Source of the DNA: Elainella saxicola E1
Lineage (GTDB): Bacteria; Cyanobacteriota; Cyanobacteriia; Elainellales; Elainellaceae
Assembly: GCA_002796835.1 (NCBI GenBank)
Contig: LUGL01000089.1
Span: forward strand, 1-64,000
Length of the DNA: 64,000 nt
Reading direction: 5' to 3'
Below the pieces are notes generated by a model. That model saw only the letters and a list, made by a program, of their open reading frames with translations. It was not told the DNA's origin and did no database searches. This document shows positions 1 through 8,746 of the stretch, in pieces; the stretch's first letter is position 1, and each line of letters opens with the position of its first letter. A program made the translations under genes and the position numbers.

Positions 1-1369
1 GTTCTGGAGTTCTGTACGCTGCTTTAATATACCGGAATCCACCAACTGCTTGCCAGTAAGGATCGATCGTTCCGTAGGGAACTTCTGGCAAAAATTTCTT
101 CCATGTTGATTTGAGGAACTGAAACAGACCAAAGGCACTACTGCCAGGATTCTTGGCGGATGGATTCCATCTTGATTCTCCTCTGACTAAGTTGCATAGA
201 GATGAATTGCCTGCCCAAGTTTCAGGCACCCCACTTAGCTTTGCTGCCCGAATAAATGATGGTTGAAATGGATTACAAGTTTTCAATGGTAGAGATGTTT
301 GGGGTGATGAACTTCCAAGCTTGAGTGGTTGACCACATGGCTTTCCTTGCTGCCATTTTGGACAAGCATCAGTTGATCCTGTCACAATGTGAGAAACCAA
401 CTGTGCCATCTCATTCGCATCCATGAGTGCCTGTTCAGTGTTGGTAGCCGTCCCCTCTCCTGGAAGACCTAGTTGGTGAAAGAATTCGTGCGTCAGTACA
501 TCTCTGCGGCACTCTGGACAACTTGCGAAGAATAGAGGGCAAACAATGGTACCCTGAACATTTGTCCATGCCCAAGCTATTTTAGGGTTACCTTTCTCAT
601 CTTTGTATTGATCGGCATACAGTTGACATTGGGCATCATTCCGTTTGACCTGATTTCCAACTTGTCGTTGTCGATTCAAGTTGTTAATTAATTTTTGTCT
701 TGCTCTCTGGATCGTTGCCAGGAAATGACCATCGCTCAATTGAACGCGAAGTCTTGCTTGGACTGCATCAATAGTACGCTGATGCATCGCTTGAATTGCT
801 GGGCTTTTAATCAGTCCAGAGGTAATAGCAAGCTCTAAACTTGTCAGACTGCCAATTGCTTGTTGAAGAGTGTTCTGGCTATCCTGAAGCGCTTGATCAA
901 TAATCTGCTGATCGGAGGATGGCGGCTGGGTTGAGGGAGGTGATGGAGACAAGAACAATTGATCAAGCTTGCTTAAGGTTTCGCGTCCTGCAATCCCATC
1001 TAACTTTAACCTATACTTATCCTGAAACTTTCGTACGGTAGTCGCTGTCTCATTTCCATAGACACCATCTGGAGGCTGAGTTCCTCGTTTTGTGGTGATT
1101 GGCATTGGGTAGCCTAAATCGATTAACGCCTGCTGTAGTTTACGAACAGCATCACTGCGCTCACCCTGTCGAAGAGGTGGACGATTATTTGCAGCAGATT
1201 GTAAACGCTGATCCCCTCTAAATCGATCTGATTGCAGAACAACTGGCTGTGCTTCCCACTCCATCAATTCTGAATTGCTGTAGTACTTTTGGCTGGAAGA
1301 AGGATATGCGTGACGAGGTGCTTCTAAGAGAGATGTAGCTTCAAATAGCCACTGGTTTTGCTTGTTCAT
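1..1369 (-). CDS. Peptidoglycan-binding / HExxH / lytic transglycosylase-like protein, 3' end beyond window
   Basis: The reading frame opens at ATG 1369 and stays open to the left edge, giving 456 residues without a stop, so the C-terminus is missing. The SD AGGAG overlaps the stop codon of the upstream gene. In order I see: an N-terminal tag (NQWLFEA, residues 5-11), a short acidic stretch with MEWEA, a peptidoglycan-binding domain 1 repeat (about 66-140), a helical linker, a zinc-peptidase-like HEFFH at about 294-298, and a segment at about 398-418 (ESRWNPSAKN, then SAFGLFQF) like soluble lytic transglycosylases, with E398 as candidate catalytic Glu. It is a paralogue of the next gene upstream over the first 140 residues. 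Inferred role: a murein-targeting exported effector or cell-wall enzyme. No classical signal peptide is visible. Confidence 0.8.
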   Translation of the reverse strand, partial: MNKQNQWLFEATSLLEAPRHAYPSSSQKYYSNSELMEWEAQPVVLQSDRFRGDQRLQSAANNRPPLRQGERSDAVRKLQQALIDLGYPMPITTKRGTQPPDGVYGNETATTVRKFQDKYRLKLDGIAGRETLSKLDQLFLSPSPPSTQPPSSDQQIIDQALQDSQNTLQQAIGSLTSLELAITSGLIKSPAIQAMHQRTIDAVQARLRVQLSDGHFLATIQRARQKLINNLNRQRQVGNQVKRNDAQCQLYADQYKDEKGNPKIAWAWTNVQGTIVCPLFFASCPECRRDVLTHEFFHQLGLPGEGTATNTEQALMDANEMAQLVSHIVTGSTDACPKWQQGKPCGQPLKLGSSSPQTSLPLKTCNPFQPSFIRAAKLSGVPETWAGNSSLCNLVRGESRWNPSAKNPGSSAFGLFQFLKSTWKKFLPEVPYGTIDPYWQAVGGFRYIKAAYRTPE

Positions 1370-1377
1370 CTTAACTC

Positions 1378-2550
1378 CTAAATAGTTAGCAATGGTGCAC
1401 CAACACCTGCACAACACAACCCCGAATCAGCCAGAGCACTGATTTGATCTAAATTGAGATGCAGCTTCGGTTGCTTTGTCAGGTCATTACAACTGAGCTT
1501 GCCTTTAACGTCGTATCCTGTTCTACCGCGAATTCCCTTATGACTCAAAAAAACACAAATTCTACGTTTAAATCCTCGTACACAGACTTTGAAGGCGTTA
1601 CTCAGTGCTTCTAGTAGTTCCATTGAGCAAGGATCAGAACTATTCATACCTGCGGCTATATTACAGCCTACTAAAATAATTTCTGCTCCTGGTGTAAAGC
1701 GATTCCACAGCTGATTTTTAGTGATAGTAGGCTGAGCAGCAGCAAGCGTTGATTTCTGAATAGCAAACTGAGGTGAATCAAAGGTGACAACGGGTTTATT
1801 CTTGCTAACGCTGATTTTTCCACTAAATGAAAATGCGGTTTTATTAGAGTGACCCACCAGAATCAATTTCTGAATTGATCCGGGATTTTGTTGTTTCACC
1901 CAATCCAGCAATGAAGGTAAGCCGTCAATTCCTTGTTGTGCTGTTGCGGAACTACTGGCTGCAATTGCTGCAAAATCTGGGTTTGATGGCTCCCACACTC
2001 CTCGATTGAGAGCTTGTAACTCTGAGGCAAGGCTGCTGTGTGGATTAGGATAACCACTGGCAAAGGCAACCATTGTTTGAGGGATAACTGCGACAGGAAT
2101 GAATCCTGGTGGACGTTTGGGACGACGTTGAAACAGCTGATCAAGCCGACTCATGGTGTTTCTACCCACAACTCCATCAACGGTCAGACCGTACTTCAGT
2201 TGAAATCTACGGACAGTAGCTGCTGTTTCAGCACCATAAATTCCGTCTGGAGTACCGTACCGTCGAGTTGAAATTGGCATTGGAAAGCTTAAATCAATCA
2301 AGGCCTGTTGCAGTGTTTGTACCGCACGTCCACGCTCTCCCTGCCTGATGGGCGGACGATTGTTAGCAGCAGCTTGCAGGCGTGAATCATTTCGAAATCG
2401 ATCGGATCGAAGCACAACCGCTTCCAGTTCCCACAATGCTTCTAGATTGGAGTTCTCTAGATATTCTGAACCATATTCAAAGTTTGAGTAGCGGGATGTT
2501 ACTGGATCAGGAGGGGCTTCAAACAGCCATTGTGTTTGTCTATTCATCAT
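1378..2550 (-). CDS. Tagged peptidoglycan-binding protein with DUF4347/caspase-like C-terminal domain
   Basis: The ATG at 2550 follows AAGGA with 5-nt spacing; the TTG one codon earlier is a less likely start. About 390 residues. The N-terminus has the same tag as the next gene (TQWLFEAPP, residues 6-14), a WELEA acidic piece, then a peptidoglycan-binding domain (about 65-140) nearly identical in layout to its neighbour. The C-terminal half is different: it has a LILVGHSN motif (His about 234) and ILVGCNIAAG (Cys about 296). That spacing and the GCN-AAG wording resemble the DUF4347/CHAT/caspase-like fold with a His-Cys dyad. Family assignment of this half is from memory of motifs, not a search. 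Inferred role: wall-binding protein with a possible clan CD-type peptidase domain. Confidence 0.8.
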   Translation of the reverse strand: MMNRQTQWLFEAPPDPVTSRYSNFEYGSEYLENSNLEALWELEAVVLRSDRFRNDSRLQAAANNRPPIRQGERGRAVQTLQQALIDLSFPMPISTRRYGTPDGIYGAETAATVRRFQLKYGLTVDGVVGRNTMSRLDQLFQRRPKRPPGFIPVAVIPQTMVAFASGYPNPHSSLASELQALNRGVWEPSNPDFAAIAASSSATAQQGIDGLPSLLDWVKQQNPGSIQKLILVGHSNKTAFSFSGKISVSKNKPVVTFDSPQFAIQKSTLAAAQPTITKNQLWNRFTPGAEIILVGCNIAAGMNSSDPCSMELLEALSNAFKVCVRGFKRRICVFLSHKGIRGRTGYDVKGKLSCNDLTKQPKLHLNLDQISALADSGLCCAGVGAPLLTI

Positions 2551-2595
2551 CAAAGTCCTTTATTGCATGGATCTGGTGACTTACAGCCGCTTTTT

Positions 2596-3756
2596 CTACC
2601 CCACCACTCTCTGCGATGGCATCAGCCCATTCGATCGCCCCACCACAGGATCGCGTCTTGCTCCACTAGGAGGAGGTCCCTGCATATACACCTGGCGAGG
2701 GGGTGGGGTGGGTCGGTTCATCTGCATCCCCTCAGTGCTGGAAAGCCATTCTTCTGAATATTCAGCAATGCGATATAACAGCGTTTCAAAGTCGGTGCGA
2801 CTCTTTTGCAGGACAAAGGGTTCAGCCAACCAGCGCAGAATTTCGCGCCCACTCACGGCCATCCGGTTCATTGTGCTGGCATGAACAGATTCATGGAAAT
2901 ATTGCCACAGCACCAATTCAATCATCTCCCAGGCGTTATCTGCTCCAAACTGGGCTTTGAGATCCGGCGCATCCAGCACCTTGAAAGCTTCAGCCAGTGC
3001 TTGACTGGTTTCAACTCGCAACACATTGATGTAGCCGTAGGAAGCGTTTTTCATGTTGTTGCGCAAATCGAGGCCAGCCCGACGCACGATCGCCATTGAA
3101 CCAAAGGTTGGATCATTCGATCGCTCTCGCACAACCTCACTCACCCGCTTATCTCGCCAGTATTTAGCAACCTCACCAATGAAATGGCTGAACAGTCCGT
3201 GAAACTGAGGATTTGGGCGTGCCCCTGGCCCCGGATCGACAGTCGTATAGCCAAACACACGCCGGTAGGCTCTCATCCGATCGCGCTGGTGATAGCGCAG
3301 AATATTGTGTTTATCGAAGCGATATAAGCCATAAGCCCCTTCACCATTCGAGATGCGCAGAGTGCCTGCTCGAAACAGCTCTTGCAATTTGTTGATCACT
3401 CGGAACACGCCAAGCCGTTCGTGAACATAGAGGTAGTAGAGGTCGGCAGTGGCCAGGATGCGATCGCTGGTAACGGTATCGTCATAATCGACCACACCGC
3501 CTGATACCTGAGCATCGCCAAGATCTTTCGGTGAATCTTTGCCAAGTCCAATCAGGTCAGACAATCCACCATCGGCAGGGACTCCCTTGCCATTTTGGGA
3601 TTCATCATATTTGCGGAGCTGGTCATCTACCATGCGGTTGAGGATTTCCGCCATCTGGGGATTCGCAGCCAATTCTGGGCCAAGCTGTTGAATGGTATTT
3701 TGCAATAGAGCAGCGACGCGATCGTTCCGCTGATCATAATCTCGTGTTTTAGGCAT
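2596..3756 (-). CDS. Uncharacterised operon protein with HESVH motif
   Basis: 386 residues. ATG 3756 is preceded by AGGA with 8-nt spacing. I do not recognise the family. The protein is mainly helical, with no signal peptide or membrane segment. A possible zinc-binding HESVH lies at residues 288-292 in the context LWQYFHESVHAS; a third ligand is not obvious, so the motif could be coincidental. The last 40 residues are Pro/Gly/Arg-rich and probably disordered. It lies between an unknown protein upstream (48-bp gap) and the His/Cys tagged protein downstream (45-bp gap), so it is almost certainly co-transcribed with them. Confidence 0.75.
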   Translation of the reverse strand: MPKTRDYDQRNDRVAALLQNTIQQLGPELAANPQMAEILNRMVDDQLRKYDESQNGKGVPADGGLSDLIGLGKDSPKDLGDAQVSGGVVDYDDTVTSDRILATADLYYLYVHERLGVFRVINKLQELFRAGTLRISNGEGAYGLYRFDKHNILRYHQRDRMRAYRRVFGYTTVDPGPGARPNPQFHGLFSHFIGEVAKYWRDKRVSEVVRERSNDPTFGSMAIVRRAGLDLRNNMKNASYGYINVLRVETSQALAEAFKVLDAPDLKAQFGADNAWEMIELVLWQYFHESVHASTMNRMAVSGREILRWLAEPFVLQKSRTDFETLLYRIAEYSEEWLSSTEGMQMNRPTPPPRQVYMQGPPPSGARRDPVVGRSNGLMPSQRVVG

Positions 3757-3804
3757 GGGTCAATTCCTACAATGTTTTACGGTTCTGTGATAGTCTGCAA
3801 TGGC

Positions 3805-5205
3805 TTAGAAAGAAGACTGGGAATTAACAACACCCAGATCGGCTAAAGTGCTCAGTTGGAACAGCAGCTCTTTAAGGGATTGTTCTACCCGATCGAACGA
3901 GAGAACTCTGCCCAACAGCCGTTCTTGAGCATTCAGGCGCTGATCTCGGTTTGGATCGCCCTCTGAAGGCTTGAGAAAATCTAAGACAAACCCAATCACC
4001 CAAAACAGCGTGTCTGCCTGGTCGGTAACGAAGTCTAGTCCAAAACGACCGGAGGATGCTAAGAGCGATGGCGCTTCATGATTGGTGAGGCGATCGATCC
4101 AGTCATTGAAATCATTCACTGTAATATCTGCTAATCTCACCCTGTTATAGGTTTCGTTGGGTAATTCAATACTGAGGGTAAACTCTGAACCGAGACTGGT
4201 GAATAAAGCAGCATCCGAACGGCGTTCATTGGTTGTAAAGCCAACTGCATCCATTGCGTTCATAAAACTACAGTTACTCTCAGCGATCACAGGCAGCATG
4301 ATATTAACCCGTGAAAGTCTTTCACTATAGCGACCCGATAGTGATTCTGACTCAGTTAAGTTTCCAGCATAATCCTGCCAAATCACTTCTAATGTTCTCA
4401 CGTAATTTTTCAGAAGTTCATAGGCAGCTGTTTGGGCTTCGTCATTGATCGTCACTGGAAAAACACCATTAGGATTACCGCTCGGATTTCCCCTCATAAT
4501 TTGCCGAGTTAAACGAATGCGATGCCCTAATTCATCTAAAGATTTTTTCAGCATGCTGAAATAGGTGTTGACGCGTTCGAGGCGCGGTTGATCCAGCCGT
4601 CCCAGTTCTTCAACCAAGCTGCTAATTTGTGACTGGATCAAGGTGCGTAATGCTTCGACTGCATCGAGATCGGCAGTTGGGTCAAAGGGTTCTAAACTTG
4701 CTAAGACTCGCAAAGCATCGCTGGCAATCAGGCTACCTTGGCGATAGAGATTCGCCTGCTGCACAGAAAGTTGGCCAACCATAGCGGCACCATTGCCATT
4801 CTGAGGACTGGTGAGTGAAACAGCACTCCGGCTTGGAATGGTGATAATGCTGCCATCAGCAGCGGCTGGAAAGGCATCATTCAAGGCTTTGACAAAACTT
4901 TCTGTCCCCTGTCCAGGGGTACGGCCCAACACCTGGGAAAGCGCCCGTTCAATCTGGCGAGTCAATAAATTGGCACTACCTGTTGCGCTAGTACTAATGC
5001 TGCCATTTTCAAACGTAGTTGTTTCAGTCGCAGCAGAGCGGTTCAAGGTTTCAGAAATCTGCGCTAACTGTTGGGCAACATCGCTCTCGATTGGAGTTTT
5101 AATCACCAGTTTACTGATCAAGTTCTGGCGTAAGCTCTTTAGGGTGAGAGGATCAGTGCTCCATTCAGGGGGATTTGTCGTCGGGTTTGGAAGTGGAAAG
5201 GTCAT
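3805..5205 (-). CDS. Uncharacterised helical operon protein
   Basis: 466 residues. ATG 5205 has GAGG about 10 nt upstream. No family recognised. The N-terminus is Pro/Asn-rich (MTFPLPNPTTNPPEW). Residues about 35-250 are long, polar and helical. A more globular region follows, including a hydrophobic stretch near residues 385-400 (DTLFWVIGFVLDFL) that could be a buried helix. There is no signal peptide and no catalytic motif I can name. Spacing to neighbours (48 and 78 bp) supports membership in the operon that starts near 9.1 kb. A structural or adaptor role for the exported proteins is possible but unproven. Confidence 0.75.
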   Translation of the reverse strand: MTFPLPNPTTNPPEWSTDPLTLKSLRQNLISKLVIKTPIESDVAQQLAQISETLNRSAATETTTFENGSISTSATGSANLLTRQIERALSQVLGRTPGQGTESFVKALNDAFPAAADGSIITIPSRSAVSLTSPQNGNGAAMVGQLSVQQANLYRQGSLIASDALRVLASLEPFDPTADLDAVEALRTLIQSQISSLVEELGRLDQPRLERVNTYFSMLKKSLDELGHRIRLTRQIMRGNPSGNPNGVFPVTINDEAQTAAYELLKNYVRTLEVIWQDYAGNLTESESLSGRYSERLSRVNIMLPVIAESNCSFMNAMDAVGFTTNERRSDAALFTSLGSEFTLSIELPNETYNRVRLADITVNDFNDWIDRLTNHEAPSLLASSGRFGLDFVTDQADTLFWVIGFVLDFLKPSEGDPNRDQRLNAQERLLGRVLSFDRVEQSLKELLFQLSTLADLGVVNSQSSF

Positions 5206-5283
5206 GGTTTACTAACCTCTGCTGATAGATAAGAAAAGTGAGATGAGTCATGAGAATGATGTAAGGTGCTGTTCAGCATCAAC

Positions 5284-6705
5284 TTACCGTCGTCCCAGAA
5301 TGCGGTAAAAGTTGTCGGTGATGACTTGAGGCTTAGCCAATTGGCAATCGAGCGCATGACGAGCAGCGCTAATCATCAGCCGGACAGGAATTGTGCCAGG
5401 ATCTTCACCTTTGGCTAATCGCTGCCCTGCTTGCTGAATCAGTTCCAGTTGCGTCGGACCAAAATCGACCACCTGCGCCATCGACTTGTTGCCTAACTGC
5501 TGATAGGGTTGGAAAACCATCGTATCAACAGCCAATTCTGCTGCTGGATAAAACGTTTTCATGAACTGGGGCGGAATATCGGTTGCCGAAATGCGCGGGT
5601 AAAGCCGTTGCCAAACTCTGGTCAGATCGGCTGCTAGCGGTTTGAGGCCCAGACGCTTCAGCAAGATCAGGTTAATCAACACGCGCAGATAAGGGGTGGG
5701 ATGGGCAGACATCGGGCTGAATGCAACGGTGCTAGCAGGCGATCGCCCCACGACATCCATCAAAGACTCGATCGCCGCAGGACCACCCAACACCAGCGCG
5801 AACATATCTGCCATCATCTCCTTATGCCATTGTGCCCATACCTTGGCAACTTCAGGCGGAATTTTACCTTCATTGGTGAGCCGTTGGTAAATCTGAGCAG
5901 GCATCACCTCCCATAGGCCCAGATCGGCCTGAAGGTTATGCGACACTTCATGTAACACGCTAGATAACGCCCAAACATTATCTAAACGATGCTGCGGGAT
6001 AACAATTAGCGGAAACAGATTGGGATTGTGCCGCAGTTTTTGCATTGGCACGCTACGCCGAATTGTGTAAGGGCTAAAACCGCTGTCCGCATAACTAAAC
6101 GGCAGCAGGCTAGGAGTGGGTTTGGCCGTGCCCAGACCAACATAGACTTTTTCGTAACAGCCGATCGCAATTCGATCAATCGATCGCAACCGCTCTCCAA
6201 ATACCGACAGTCGTTGCACAAACATATCGAAGTAGAAATCCCAAATGCCTTCTAGATAGAGCACCTGATCACTCACTTTTTGTTTGCGCTCTAGCAGCAG
6301 TTGCAGGCGATCGGTCGTCGGTTGCCGTCGGGCCACTTGCGCAGCAGCATCGACCCAGCGCGCTTTCTCAATCAACTGAACTCGAAACTTGTCAATCAAC
6401 CGATTCACCGCTTCAATATGTCCTTCACTGGGTGCAGCAGGACCTGTACCGAACTCGTCTTTGGTAAAAGGTCGCAGAGATTTTGCTTGACGACACAGGT
6501 TGATGGACTGGATGTTGAGCCAGCGATCCAATAACCGTTGTTCATTCGCAGTCGCTGCTCCTCTGAGATTGGTTGGGGCTGCAACGGGTTTGAAATTGGC
6601 AGATGGAGAATTTGTAACAGGCTGAACAACTGAACGAGTCGCAGATGAACTCGTAGTGCCGTTAGTCGCTACAGAAGGTGGAGTTGAGAGGGTCGATGGT
6701 GCCAT
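5284..6705 (-). CDS. Zinc metallopeptidase-like protein (gluzincin-type HExxH ... ExxAD)
   Basis: 473 residues. The first 50 are Ser/Thr/Pro-rich and probably disordered, followed by a helical domain. A clear metallopeptidase core follows: VLHEVSHNLQ with His252-Glu253-His256, and 40 residues later EMMADMFALVLGG with Glu296 as the likely third zinc ligand (ExxAD is typical of gluzincins). This is a more convincing zinc site than the HExxH words in the neighbouring genes. No signal peptide or membrane anchor. It sits in the middle of the operon, 58 bp after the repeat protein gene. Substrate unknown; it could mature the tagged proteins or be an effector itself. Confidence 0.8.
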   Translation of the reverse strand: MAPSTLSTPPSVATNGTTSSSATRSVVQPVTNSPSANFKPVAAPTNLRGAATANEQRLLDRWLNIQSINLCRQAKSLRPFTKDEFGTGPAAPSEGHIEAVNRLIDKFRVQLIEKARWVDAAAQVARRQPTTDRLQLLLERKQKVSDQVLYLEGIWDFYFDMFVQRLSVFGERLRSIDRIAIGCYEKVYVGLGTAKPTPSLLPFSYADSGFSPYTIRRSVPMQKLRHNPNLFPLIVIPQHRLDNVWALSSVLHEVSHNLQADLGLWEVMPAQIYQRLTNEGKIPPEVAKVWAQWHKEMMADMFALVLGGPAAIESLMDVVGRSPASTVAFSPMSAHPTPYLRVLINLILLKRLGLKPLAADLTRVWQRLYPRISATDIPPQFMKTFYPAAELAVDTMVFQPYQQLGNKSMAQVVDFGPTQLELIQQAGQRLAKGEDPGTIPVRLMISAARHALDCQLAKPQVITDNFYRILGRR

Positions 6706-6764
6706 ACCGCAGTCTTTAGATTGCCTTCGACGGTTTACAAGTGTTAAACGCTTAGAAGAATCAA

Positions 6765-7904
6765 CTACCGTCTAGCAGCAGCGCATTTGGGACATTGGGT
6801 TGGGGCAACACTCGCAGCGCGGCGCGGATGGGGAGGGGCGGTTCGTTGACGCAGCACAGCATTCCGGACGATCGCTCTTTGCACCGCTTGAGGATTACTC
6901 AGCACCTTGTTGGTTGCAGCAGCCATCGCTTTAACGGCTGTGGCACTGTTGATCGGCTGTCCCGATCGGGCGGTGGCCTTCAATGTGGCAACGGTTTGCC
7001 GCTGAATGGTGGGGATCGTTCGCAAAAGTTGCTTTCCAGCCGGTCCTTGCTGGCGTAACATCTTCGTTAATCGGCCTGTTGCTTGCGTCATAGCCGGCAT
7101 CACCGGTCGCAGTGCTCGCTTACCGCCCATAATTGAAATGGTGATGGGAAGGGTTGCAGCAATTGCAGCTTCAGCTTCAGCTTCTGTTGCCACCTCGGCT
7201 GCTTGCGCTGCCAAAAATTCTGTTAATGCCGCTTCATACGCAACTTCATTACTCGCGACTTCAGCTTCGGCTTCATTCGTCCCAAAAAATTCCATTTCCA
7301 TCTGAGCCGCTTCCATTTCGCCTTCTCGCAGCAGTTGGCTGGTCAGTTTGGCTGCTAACGGTGCGGCAGCAATTCCTACTCCCGGAACCATGGCCGCCAA
7401 TTTTCCGGCAACTACAGGAGCCAAGCGTTTTGCTAAAGGAGCAGCGGCTTTGACTGCCGATTTCAGGCCACGACCCAGCTTGCGGAAAGCCTTTTTGAAA
7501 AAATATTCACCTTCCTGTTCAAATTCGGGATTGCCATAGGGATTCGCTTCCCATTCATTCTTGAACTCAGGATTGCTATAGGCACTGGAGGTTTCCCATT
7601 CATTCTCGAACTCAGGATTGGTTTCCCATTCATTCTCAAATTCAGGATTGCTGTAGGCGCTAGAGGTTTCCCACTCATTCTCGAACTCAGGATTGCTGTA
7701 GGCGCTGGAGGTTTCCCATTCATTCTCGAACTCAGGATTGCTGTAGGCACTGGAGGTTTCCCACTCATTCTCGAACTCAGGATTGCTGTAGGCACTGGAG
7801 GTTTCCCATTCATTCTCAAATTCAGGATTGCTGTAGGAATTACTGTAAGGATTTGCTTCATGAGAAGCCGGTGCTTCAAACATCGCTTCATATTGCATTG
7901 CCAT
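6765..7904 (-). CDS. EWE-repeat protein with cationic amphipathic segment
   Basis: 379 residues. ATG 7904 follows GGAGAAAGTCAAG. The N-terminus AMFEAPASHEA shares the FEAP tag with the peptidoglycan-binding genes. Residues 26-119 hold seven NPEFENEWE-type repeats, mostly on a 15-residue period. Residues about 134-195 are strongly cationic and amphipathic (YFFKKAFRKLGRGLKSAVKA, then Ala/Leu/Pro-rich helices), resembling membrane-active peptides. After that come Glu/Ala-rich helices, an IMGG loop, Arg-rich helices, and a tail with CPKC. It is a paralogue of the next gene upstream: the shared blocks include EYFFK, LLREGE, FGxxEAEAEVA, EVAYEAAL and RNAVxxxRT. Proteins of this layout are known to me only as uncharacterised. 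Export followed by membrane insertion is an inference. Confidence 0.85.
   Translation of the reverse strand: MAMQYEAMFEAPASHEANPYSNSYSNPEFENEWETSSAYSNPEFENEWETSSAYSNPEFENEWETSSAYSNPEFENEWETSSAYSNPEFENEWETNPEFENEWETSSAYSNPEFKNEWEANPYGNPEFEQEGEYFFKKAFRKLGRGLKSAVKAAAPLAKRLAPVVAGKLAAMVPGVGIAAAPLAAKLTSQLLREGEMEAAQMEMEFFGTNEAEAEVASNEVAYEAALTEFLAAQAAEVATEAEAEAAIAATLPITISIMGGKRALRPVMPAMTQATGRLTKMLRQQGPAGKQLLRTIPTIQRQTVATLKATARSGQPINSATAVKAMAAATNKVLSNPQAVQRAIVRNAVLRQRTAPPHPRRAASVAPTQCPKCAAARR
7548..7829 (-). repeat. In-frame tandem coding repeat (7 units)
   Basis: Seven units encoding NPEFxNEWE. Most are spaced by 45 bp (15 residues, SNPEFENEWETSSAY order); one unit is shortened to 30 bp, and the last reads NPEFKNEWE. 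DNA identity between units is very high, which suggests recent expansion by slippage or recombination. Confidence 0.95.
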
Positions 7905-7944
7905 CTTGACTTTCTCCTTCGGATTTAATTCGATCGTGAATAAG

Positions 7945-8706
7945 CTAACGAGTGGTCCGTTTCTGGATCACGGCATTGCGAATAATGCCACTTGTGACTG
8001 CGCCTGAATTGCCGAAAACCTGCGATACATGGTTAACGAGCAGATGCAAGGCCAAATCGGAATTAATTGAACGACCGGCCTGATGAGCCGACTTAAGGCT
8101 GGCTACAGTGCGCCGCAGAATAGTTGGCATCAAGCGGATGAGCCGTCGTCCTTCTGGCCCTTTTTGATGCATCAAGCGAACTAATCGGGCATTCGCTAAA
8201 ACGAGAGTCGGCATCACGGAACGTAAAACGCTACCTCCCCCCATGCTTTGGATAATTCCAGGCACCGCAGCACCAAGGAAAGCTTCCGCCTCACTTTCAC
8301 TGCCGCTATGGCTCGCTTCTGCAGCTAGCACTTCTGCCAGGGCCGCTTCATAAGCCACTTCGCTATTCGCAACTTCCGCTTCCGCTTCAGTGTGACCAAA
8401 AAGTTGAGTTTCCAGGGTCACGGCTGCTGTTTCACCTTCCCGCAGCAACGCATTGAGCGATGTTCCTATCGGTGAATTGGAAGTTGCCCCTAGCAGGATT
8501 CTGGTCGCGATCGGAGCCATTTGCTTGGCGATCGGCACTGATGCTCTCGCTGCTTTCTGAATACCATGCAGCATTCGTTTAAAAAAATATTCATTCTCAG
8601 CTTCCCATTCTCCTTCTGTTCGAGACTGAGCATAGTGTGACGCTTCTTGCAATTCCCATTCCTGGTCCAATTGAGCCGTCCTATTTCCGTTCCCGTAAAA
8701 GTTCAT
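7945..8706 (-). CDS. Paralogue of the EWE-repeat protein, without repeats
   Basis: 253 residues. I place the start at ATG 8706, directly behind GGAGGGAACTTA; an upstream in-frame extension to 8859 would overlap the preceding gene. The N-terminus is short and acidic (LDQEWELQEA, then EGEWEAENEYFFK). A basic amphipathic stretch follows (residues about 42-75: RMLHGIQKAARASVPIAKQM). Then come LLREGE, an EAEAEVA/EVAYEAAL block, a SMGGG loop, and Arg-rich helices ending RNAVIQKRTTR. All of these blocks align in order with the downstream repeat protein, so the two arose by duplication and the repeats were gained or lost afterwards. No signal peptide. Function unknown. Confidence 0.85.
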   Translation of the reverse strand: MNFYGNGNRTAQLDQEWELQEASHYAQSRTEGEWEAENEYFFKRMLHGIQKAARASVPIAKQMAPIATRILLGATSNSPIGTSLNALLREGETAAVTLETQLFGHTEAEAEVANSEVAYEAALAEVLAAEASHSGSESEAEAFLGAAVPGIIQSMGGGSVLRSVMPTLVLANARLVRLMHQKGPEGRRLIRLMPTILRRTVASLKSAHQAGRSINSDLALHLLVNHVSQVFGNSGAVTSGIIRNAVIQKRTTR

Positions 8707-8746
8707 TAAGTTCCCTCCAAAGCAACAATCTGCTAATTGGCAAAAA

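Noticed and set aside
7463-7891. 142-codon frame with repeats opposite the EWE gene region
   Set aside because: It is the same strand in another frame of the 45-bp repeat; its repeats (ILSSRMNGKPP) simply mirror the coding repeat.
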